Below are positions 58,126 to 64,000 of a stretch of 64,000 nucleotides of DNA, piece after piece. The position numbers were made by a program, and so were the translations under genes. Each line of letters starts with the position of its first letter. The stretch's first letter is position 1. The notes below the pieces were generated by a model that was not told the origin of the DNA, did not search any database, and saw only the letters and a program-made list of their open reading frames with translations. The stretch lies in assembly GCF_002218195.1 (NCBI RefSeq), contig NZ_CP022336.1, forward strand, positions 248,001 through 312,000, written 5' to 3'. This DNA comes from Sphingorhabdus sp. SMR4y (GTDB lineage Bacteria > Pseudomonadota > Alphaproteobacteria > Sphingomonadales > Sphingomonadaceae).

Positions 58126-59817
58126 ATGGATGACGCATCGGCATTACAGCTATGTCTGGAACGCGACCGGTTATTGAGCGATCCGGAGTTTGCCCGTTCC
58201 CCCAGCATGTGTAAATTATTGCGGTTTCTGGTAGACTATAAATTGTCCGGAAACAGCGTCCCGCTCAAAAGCTATACCATCGCCACTGATGCACTTGGGC
58301 GCGATGCGGATTTTGACACGCAAACTGACAGTTATCCCCGCGTTCAAATGGGACGTTTGCGACGGATGCTGGACAATTTCTATCTGCGCAAGGGCGGCGA
58401 AAACCGTCTTTCGATTGCGCCAAACAAATATGAAATCATTCTTGAGCCCAATATAGCACCTGTCGATCACAAGGATGGTTTGATTGGTCAGGGGGCGGAT
58501 GTGTCGTCAGTGAATGGCGGGCAATTGCAGAGCCTCGATACACAAGCCGATCCGTCAGCCCGGCAACAATCAAACGGGCATCGTCCTTGGCACAAAGGCG
58601 TAGTGGCGGGCCTGGTATCGCTGCTTTTGCTCGTCGCAATCGGTGTGTCGATTTACCTGTCCCGGGACAGTCAGGCCGCGGATGAGGTGGCTTATCCCAG
58701 GATTGCGCTGGATTTGCCGGATGGCGGATCCGGCGGGGTGGCATCAGAGCTGTCAGTGTCTGTCGGCAACCAGCTTGTACGCGGGTTGAACGGATTTAGC
58801 GGGATACGAATATTCGAAGGCACATCCGGCCAGACCGGCATGTCCGACTATATTCTGCGGCTGCGTTTTCTTGGAGCCGGGGCCGATAAACTCGAACTGC
58901 GTCTGCTGGACGAGCAAAGCGGTGAAATATTATGGTCGAGAGAATTGGTCACGGACGATGAGGAATCGTTCAGGATGGAACTGGATAAAGCTATTATCGC
59001 CCTTGCTGGTCCCTATGGTATAATCGCCCAGACCGAGATATCGAGACTGGAAGACGATTACTCCGCCGGATACCCATGCCTGCTCCAGTTCGATCTGTTT
59101 GTCCGCTATCGGGACCCGGCAAAACGGCAGCCGCTGCAGCAATGTCTACGGAAATCGGTGGAGCGTTTTCCAAATAACGCCCATATTTTGAGCGTCGCTG
59201 CGTTCGCCCGGAATATGGCGGACAATTCCAGTCCCGACAACGCTATACCAGGTGCGGGAATGTTGCTCGCCAGACAGGCCGAGGCCCTCAATCAGAACAG
59301 TGCGGCCGCGAATTTTGCAGTGGCACAATCGGCTTTTTTTGCCGGGGATTGCGAGACAGGTGTCGCCTGGGGCAAAAAAGCCGTTGCCCTGAACCCCCTG
59401 AATTCGCGGATAACCGGATATCTCGGTCTCTACATGATCGGTTGCGACTATCCCGAAGGGGAAGAATATGCCGCCCGTGCGTTGAGTCTGGATCCGAACG
59501 CGGATCTGGCCATCGCTGCAGCAGTAGCCCTGCAAATGCTGAAACGGGGCGATGCGCTGGCTGCCCGTAATTTGACCTCGGAATATATGGCTTCATCGCC
59601 AAGAAAGGATCCGGGTCTTGAACTGACCTATATGCTGGCTTCGGCCATGTTGAATGACAGAAGCGAGGCGCGGCGTGTGTGGAAAGCATTGGTGGCAGAC
59701 TTTGGGCTGCCGGAAGACAGTTCGCCGAGGACAGTGCTGGAGCAATGGATTGATAGTCCCACCCTGATCGATGATATCCTGACTATCTTTGAACGCTCGG
59801 GGCTGCGGCAGAGTTAG
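58126..59817 (+). CDS. Membrane-spanning regulator-like protein with TPR-like C-terminus (paralogue 1)
   Basis: A 563-residue protein. The N-terminal region (about 1-110) has LLRFLVDYKLSGNSVPLKSYTIATDALGRDADFDTQTDSYPRVQMGRLRRML in family order, a winged-helix-like pattern often found ahead of TPR or cyclase modules in proteobacteria. One membrane helix follows (158-179). The extracytoplasmic part has a middle alpha/beta domain and helical TPR-like repeats (AAANFAVAQSAFFAGDCETGVAWG, LNPLNSRITGYLGLYMIGC). Cysteines in PCLLQF, QQCLRK, GDC and GC are shared with the paralogue at 60668. The layout is ToxR/CadC-like. Function is unknown; DNA binding is inferred. Confidence 0.72.
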   Translation: MDDASALQLCLERDRLLSDPEFARSPSMCKLLRFLVDYKLSGNSVPLKSYTIATDALGRDADFDTQTDSYPRVQMGRLRRMLDNFYLRKGGENRLSIAPNKYEIILEPNIAPVDHKDGLIGQGADVSSVNGGQLQSLDTQADPSARQQSNGHRPWHKGVVAGLVSLLLLVAIGVSIYLSRDSQAADEVAYPRIALDLPDGGSGGVASELSVSVGNQLVRGLNGFSGIRIFEGTSGQTGMSDYILRLRFLGAGADKLELRLLDEQSGEILWSRELVTDDEESFRMELDKAIIALAGPYGIIAQTEISRLEDDYSAGYPCLLQFDLFVRYRDPAKRQPLQQCLRKSVERFPNNAHILSVAAFARNMADNSSPDNAIPGAGMLLARQAEALNQNSAAANFAVAQSAFFAGDCETGVAWGKKAVALNPLNSRITGYLGLYMIGCDYPEGEEYAARALSLDPNADLAIAAAVALQMLKRGDALAARNLTSEYMASSPRKDPGLELTYMLASAMLNDRSEARRVWKALVADFGLPEDSSPRTVLEQWIDSPTLIDDILTIFERSGLRQS

Positions 59818-59896
59818 CGGCAACGAGTCTGGCGCAAATCTGGCTTTTGCGTAATGCTGGCGTGGATAAAAGCCGATGCTTCAGCTCCGAGTAGTA

Positions 59897-59915
59897 TCAA
59901 TATAAATTGTATTGA
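59897..59915. repeat. Inverted repeat TCAATA-N7-TATTGA
   Basis: Exact 6-base arms around a 7-base spacer in the AT-rich gap before the PAS gene. It may be an operator in that promoter region. Confidence 0.4.
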
Positions 59916-60058
59916 GTCATAACTAAAATTTGTTAAACTCTTCCGCGCAAAAAGATATCGATTATACTCGTATGATTTGTTACTAACCCGTTCACGTCAC
60001 TATGTTCATCGTTGGCGTTTATCTTGGGAAGTGGATTCCTGCGACAGGAGGGGGCGTA

Positions 60059-60568
60059 ATGCCGGAGATGTCATTCGGGTATTTTTCATATTTTCTGGCA
60101 CTTTTTGTCTGTGCAGTGATTGCTTATCTGATCGTGCGTCTGCGCAATGTCAGCGCGGACCTGCAGGCCGTCCGGCTCGAACTCGACCGGTGTCAGCTGA
60201 CGCTGGAAATCTCGGAAGACGTCGGACGCTTCGGTTCCTGGCATCTCGATGCGAGGACCAATCAGGTCAAATGGTCAGACTATATTTTCGACATGCATGA
60301 GCGCCGTCATTCGCTGGGTTATCCAATGCTCGAAAATGCCATCCATTATTATCATCCCGATGATCGCCCAATGGTTCAGGAAGCCGTCTCTCGCGCTCTG
60401 GAAGAAGGTCAGGATTTCGAATTTCGCGCGCGTATACTCACCGAGAACGACAATGAACTTCCGGTGTTGGCAAGGGGCACATGCCAGATTGGCGGAGATG
60501 GTGACGTGATCGGAATCTTTGGCTGTTTTGTCGATCTGAGCACACCTGAAGAGCGGAAGTTCAAATGA
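60059..60568 (+). CDS. Membrane-anchored stand-alone PAS domain protein
   Basis: A 169-residue protein with one N-terminal helix (FGYFSYFLALFVCAVIAYLIV), a short coiled-coil-like linker (SADLQAVRLELDRCQLTLEI) and a single PAS domain of the PAS_3 fold (FGSWHLDARTNQVKWSDYIFDMHE through IGIFGCFVDLSTPEE). No kinase, cyclase, GGDEF or HTH output follows. ATG 60059 is chosen because AGGAGGGGG lies just upstream; ATG 60002 would add 19 residues. It sits between two paralogous TPR membrane regulators and may be their sensor or partner. The ligand is unknown. Confidence 0.78.
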   Translation: MPEMSFGYFSYFLALFVCAVIAYLIVRLRNVSADLQAVRLELDRCQLTLEISEDVGRFGSWHLDARTNQVKWSDYIFDMHERRHSLGYPMLENAIHYYHPDDRPMVQEAVSRALEEGQDFEFRARILTENDNELPVLARGTCQIGGDGDVIGIFGCFVDLSTPEERKFK

Positions 60569-60667
60569 ATCCAGGCAAACAATTGCGAATTACTCGCAAC
60601 TATCTTATGAATTGCAGGCTTATATGCGCAAAGGAGACCGTTTGTTCCCGATAATTTTCAGGGGCAG

Positions 60668-62407
60668 GTGACCCGGCCAGAAGGAGAAAATTTGCCTATT
60701 TTGACCGAAGCGGAAAAGCTTCAACTTTGTTTGGAACGCGATCGGCTGCTGTGCAGTCCTGAGTTCGTCCGCTCCCCGACCATGAGCAAGCTGCTTCGTT
60801 TTCTTGTCGATCACAAGTTGAAGGAGGTAAGCAAACCCTTGACGGCCTACGCTGTCGCCGTTGATGCGCTCGGCCGCGATGACAGTTTCGACACGCAGAT
60901 CGACAGTTATCCACGCGTCCAGATCGGGCGGCTGCGTCGCATGCTCGACCATTTCTACTTGCGTGAAAAATGCCCAAATCGGCTCTATATTCCCTTTCAT
61001 CACTATGAGATCATTCTCGGATCGAACGAGGCCCCGACCGGAGAGAGTGGACCGACAGGAGCCAAGAATAAGCCGGCGGGACGGGTGGCAAGCGGCGCCG
61101 GACAGGATGATCGGAATTCTGCTGTTCGGGCGCTGAATCCGACGATTGGTTCGGAAGGCATTGTCGCAAGGCAGAATGGCAACGATCGCGGATATATTCT
61201 GGCAATCTTCATCGGGTTTTTGCTGCTGGCCGCTGCGGGGATATATTATTTGCAATCGAGCGACAGCGAACCAGAGGTCGCTATTGCCTATCCTGCGATC
61301 ATCGTGGAACCGCCGGAGGGACCGACGAATTCTTCGTCTCGTGCCACCTTGGAGATCATCCACAGCCACATGGTTGTCGCGCTGGAAAAATTTGATCAGA
61401 TACGTGTTTTTGACGAAACGGGCGAACCTGGCAACACGCGGCAATATCTGCTTGAATCCTCGAACCTGAATGACTCGGCCGAACGCGTTCAGCTTCGGCT
61501 TGTCGATAGCGTCACCAGGGAGGTGATATGGTCGAGCAGGATCGAGACAACCGACAGCGCGCAACGCGCCGAGAGCCTTGATCGGGCCGTGATCGAGATC
61601 GCTGGTCCCTATGGCAAGATCGCCCAGCATGATCTGTCCCGATACCGCGCCGATTACACGCCGGGTTACCCGTGCCTGCTCCAGTTTCGTCAATTCATGC
61701 GCTACCGCGATGAGTCCCATTTGCCACGCATATTGGAGTGTCTGAATCAAACGGCACAAAAATACCCAAATGATTCCTATTTGATGAGCGTGATGGCTAC
61801 GGCCGAAAACATATCGGGGAAATTGGGCCTCGCCGATGCGATAGAAGGGTCGCACAACGAATTTGCAACAAGAGCGGCCGAAATCGACAGCAACAGCGCC
61901 TCTGCCACCTTTGCCATGGCGGAGAGCGCCTTTTTTGAAGGCGATTGTCGTAGGGGATTGTTGTGGGGTGAGCGCGCGATTGAGCTCAATCCTCTTAATT
62001 CTCGCATCATGGGCTATCTCGGCATGTATATGTCGGCTTGTAATATGCCGGAAGGAGACGCCTATGCGATGAAGGCTCTGGAAATGGACCCCGATGCAGA
62101 ATTGGTGATCGCGGCGGCGGTCGCGATGAGCAAGTTGCGGCGCGGCGATGCCAAGGCTGCGCAGGAGTTGTCGTCAAAATATCACGATTCCCTTCCTGGT
62201 GCTGCACTGGGACTGGAGATCAGCTATATATTGTCTTCAGCAAAGCTCGGGGAAAAGGACGATGCCCGTGCAGTCTGGCGACAGCTGGCCGAACGCTCCG
62301 GCTATCCGGAAACCGCGAACCCGCGTGATGTTCTCGGCAAATGGATTTCCGATCCGGACCTTCTGCGCAAAGTCGAGGCCGATTTCAGAGACGCGGCGCT
62401 CTATTAG
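60668..62407 (+). CDS. Membrane-spanning regulator-like protein with TPR-like C-terminus (paralogue 2)
   Basis: A 579-residue paralogue of the 58126 gene product, sharing LQLCLERDRLL, LLRFLVD, DALGRD, FDTQ-DSYPRVQ and GRLRRMLD in its N-terminal domain. The membrane helix is at about 175-196. The extracytoplasmic half has the same PCLLQF, ECLNQ, EGDCRRG and SACNMPEG cysteines and the same LNPLNSRI-GYLG repeat unit. The linker before the helix is longer and unlike that of paralogue 1. The start is a GTG at 60668 with AGGGGC upstream. Together with the PAS gene in between it forms an unusual three-gene arrangement; target and signal are unknown. Confidence 0.72.
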   Translation: MTRPEGENLPILTEAEKLQLCLERDRLLCSPEFVRSPTMSKLLRFLVDHKLKEVSKPLTAYAVAVDALGRDDSFDTQIDSYPRVQIGRLRRMLDHFYLREKCPNRLYIPFHHYEIILGSNEAPTGESGPTGAKNKPAGRVASGAGQDDRNSAVRALNPTIGSEGIVARQNGNDRGYILAIFIGFLLLAAAGIYYLQSSDSEPEVAIAYPAIIVEPPEGPTNSSSRATLEIIHSHMVVALEKFDQIRVFDETGEPGNTRQYLLESSNLNDSAERVQLRLVDSVTREVIWSSRIETTDSAQRAESLDRAVIEIAGPYGKIAQHDLSRYRADYTPGYPCLLQFRQFMRYRDESHLPRILECLNQTAQKYPNDSYLMSVMATAENISGKLGLADAIEGSHNEFATRAAEIDSNSASATFAMAESAFFEGDCRRGLLWGERAIELNPLNSRIMGYLGMYMSACNMPEGDAYAMKALEMDPDAELVIAAAVAMSKLRRGDAKAAQELSSKYHDSLPGAALGLEISYILSSAKLGEKDDARAVWRQLAERSGYPETANPRDVLGKWISDPDLLRKVEADFRDAALY

Positions 62408-62483
62408 CAGCATGCAGCGGCACTGGTCGGCGGGATTTGATACATCCGTTTCGTGAAGTGAGCGAATAGGAGACGTTGTCGGA

Positions 62484-64000
62484 TCAGACCCTCTCCAACG
62501 CACGTTTGAGTGCAGCGAGCGTTTTCTCGCGATCCCGATTGGTCGACTGACTGGACAGCTTTTCTTCGACTTCTTCTCGCAATGCGGCCAGCTTGGAAAT
62601 CCAGTCGCGCGAAGCGGTCAAATCTCCCGCGTCGACACGACCAGCGGCCTGAAGCATAGCGGCCCAGTCAGGCTGCAGTTCCCATGTCTCTCCCAGTTTC
62701 GGAACGATCGCTGCGGGCAGGTCCGCAATAGCCGCCAGAGCGTCCGCAAAACCTGTCAGCGCAGACTGTTCTCCGTGAACCAGAAAGAGCGAGCCCCTGA
62801 CCGGTGTGCGATCCCTGATCCACTGCACCAGACCGTCCCGATCGGCATGGTTGGAATAGCCGTCAAGCTTTGCAACCCGCGCTTTTACCATGACATCATT
62901 GCCGGAAATGCGGACCCGCTTGGCACCATCCCGGAGCACCGCGCCCAGGGTTCCTGCCACCTGAAAGCCGGGCAATAACAGCCGGGATTGTCTCCGCGGA
63001 AGATTGCGGATCAGATGATGTCTGATACGTCCACCGGTGCACATGCCCGATCCGGCGATGATGACAACTCCGGTCATCCGGTTAAGTTTCTTTGATTCCG
63101 CCGTATTCTTGACGAAGCGAATATTGCTTCTGTCCAGCATCCCGGTTCCGCTATCGCGGTAGCGCATCACCGTTGTCGTGACTTTCTGGGCCAGCGGGGA
63201 ATCAAGAAAGACGTTTAGGGGAGGGAGCCGTCCGGATTCGAACAGGGCATCGAAATCCTCAAGTATCGCCTGTGTCCGCTCCACTGCGAAAGCAGGGATC
63301 AAGACATTGCCCCCGGCCGCCATCACGTCCTCGACATGGCGCGCCAGAGTTTCACGGCGTTCGCTGACCAGGACAAGATCACGATCGCGATTACCATAAG
63401 TCGATTCACAGATCACATGATCATAGCCGCCGATTTCCGATGCGGTGCAATTGATTGATCGACCCGGCCCGATATCGCCGGAGAAAAGCAGGCGCTGCCC
63501 GGCAATGTTGATTTCTATCGATGCTGATCCGACAATATGCCGTGCATCCCAGAAACGAAAGGACACTCCGTCGCCGAGACTTTTCTCTTCGCAAAAGGAA
63601 ACGGAACGCACTTTGCTGTGCAGCTTCGCAATGTCGCTTCCGTCATAGAGCGGGATGAAGGGGGGCAGCCCCGCGCGATCCGCCCGGCGATTGCGACGGT
63701 CTGCATCGGCGGCCTGCAACTTGGCTGCGTCCTGCAGCAACGGCTTGATGATTGCGGCGCTGGGCTCCGTGCAATAGGTTTTTGCTTTGCAGCCGCTGGC
63801 ATAGAGATAGGGGAGCCTGCCACTATGATCGAGATGGGCATGGGTGAGCAGCACCGCATCGATTGCTGCCGGATCGAAGGGAAGCGGTTCATGGTTCAGC
63901 GCTTCGAGCGAGCGGGTGCCCTGGAACATGCCGCAATCGACCAACAGGGTCTTGCCCGCACCTTTTACTTCGAAACAGGATCCGGTGACTGTCCCGGCTG
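62484..64000 (-). CDS. Metallo-beta-lactamase/beta-CASP family RNA-processing-type hydrolase, 5' end cut by the window
   Basis: A metallo-hydrolase of the CPSF/RNase J-like beta-CASP group; the frame is open to the right edge, so the first residues are missing. Visible motifs are DCGMFQG, the zinc site LTHAHLDHSG, DARHIVGSASIEI, SGDIGPG, ESTYGNRDR, IPAFAVERTQAIL, GSGMCTGGRIRHHL and LFLVHGE, which together include the beta-CASP cap and RNA-specificity part. It probably cleaves RNA as an endo- or exonuclease. A C-terminal extension of about 70 residues (helical, KLAALREEVEEKLSS) follows. It is convergent with the paralogue 2 gene. Confidence 0.9.
   Translation of the reverse strand, partial: AGTVTGSCFEVKGAGKTLLVDCGMFQGTRSLEALNHEPLPFDPAAIDAVLLTHAHLDHSGRLPYLYASGCKAKTYCTEPSAAIIKPLLQDAAKLQAADADRRNRRADRAGLPPFIPLYDGSDIAKLHSKVRSVSFCEEKSLGDGVSFRFWDARHIVGSASIEINIAGQRLLFSGDIGPGRSINCTASEIGGYDHVICESTYGNRDRDLVLVSERRETLARHVEDVMAAGGNVLIPAFAVERTQAILEDFDALFESGRLPPLNVFLDSPLAQKVTTTVMRYRDSGTGMLDRSNIRFVKNTAESKKLNRMTGVVIIAGSGMCTGGRIRHHLIRNLPRRQSRLLLPGFQVAGTLGAVLRDGAKRVRISGNDVMVKARVAKLDGYSNHADRDGLVQWIRDRTPVRGSLFLVHGEQSALTGFADALAAIADLPAAIVPKLGETWELQPDWAAMLQAAGRVDAGDLTASRDWISKLAALREEVEEKLSSQSTNRDREKTLAALKRALERV

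Overview
The window reads as chromosomal DNA of a sphingomonad alphaproteobacterium (Sphingomonadaceae/Erythrobacteraceae-like, perhaps near Sphingorhabdus, Parasphingorhabdus or Sphingopyxis). The evidence is a FixLJ pair beside a cbb3 oxidase operon, a gene-transfer-agent-type holin and endolysin, a TonB-receptor catabolic cluster and sphingomonad-style surface genes. The genus is inferred from protein character, not from a marker gene. I found no rRNA, tRNA, CRISPR array or insertion sequence. Two genes run off the ends: a sigma-54 activator at the left and a beta-CASP metallo-hydrolase at the right.

Layout. 1-9029: mixed genes (sigma-54 activator, winged-helix protein, GAF-GGDEF protein with a degenerate active site, class II aldolase, Ala/Glu-rich lipoprotein, holin plus endolysin, flavodoxin-fold oxidoreductase, universal stress protein). 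9146-19208: oxygen sensing and microaerobic respiration. The haem-PAS kinase FixL and regulator FixJ converge on ccoNOQP-GHIS, whose genes are chained by short overlaps and end in a small Cys-rich secreted protein. 19308-22404: endonuclease-like protein, secreted DsrE-like protein, gamma-glutamyltransferase.

22547-32115: a catabolic island and the main metabolic novelty candidate. An AraC regulator precedes a tightly overlapping operon (SDR, E1 alpha, E1 beta, free-standing lipoyl domain, lipoate ligase-like protein) with no E2 acyltransferase and no E3. On the other strand lie a TonB receptor, a cupin of the diketone/hydroxyacetophenone dioxygenase type and a propionyl-CoA synthetase-like enzyme. 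Together they suggest uptake of a ketonic or hydroxyketonic substrate, C-C cleavage and CoA activation of the acid.

32296-39621: methyltransferase, secreted beta-propeller protein, DEAD-box helicase with a long leader, and a CoA-transferase/aldehyde dehydrogenase/CoA-lyase group. 39778-52765: envelope polysaccharide genes (five-gene glycosyltransferase cluster, UDP-ManNAc(A) synthesis, GDP-mannose precursor synthesis, WbpM/CapD-like dehydratase). 52814-55103: divergent LD-carboxypeptidase and Mpl-like ligase, a murein tripeptide recycling pair.

55104-62407 is the second novelty candidate. A 560-base gene-free region contains repeats and four consecutive stem-loops. It precedes two secreted proteins and a double-PilZ protein. 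Then come two paralogous membrane proteins (predicted cytoplasmic DNA-binding-like domain, one membrane segment, extracytoplasmic TPR-like part with conserved cysteines) flanking a membrane-anchored PAS protein. A GTTAC repeat occurs upstream of both the secreted-protein genes and the first paralogue, so the set may be one signalling module.
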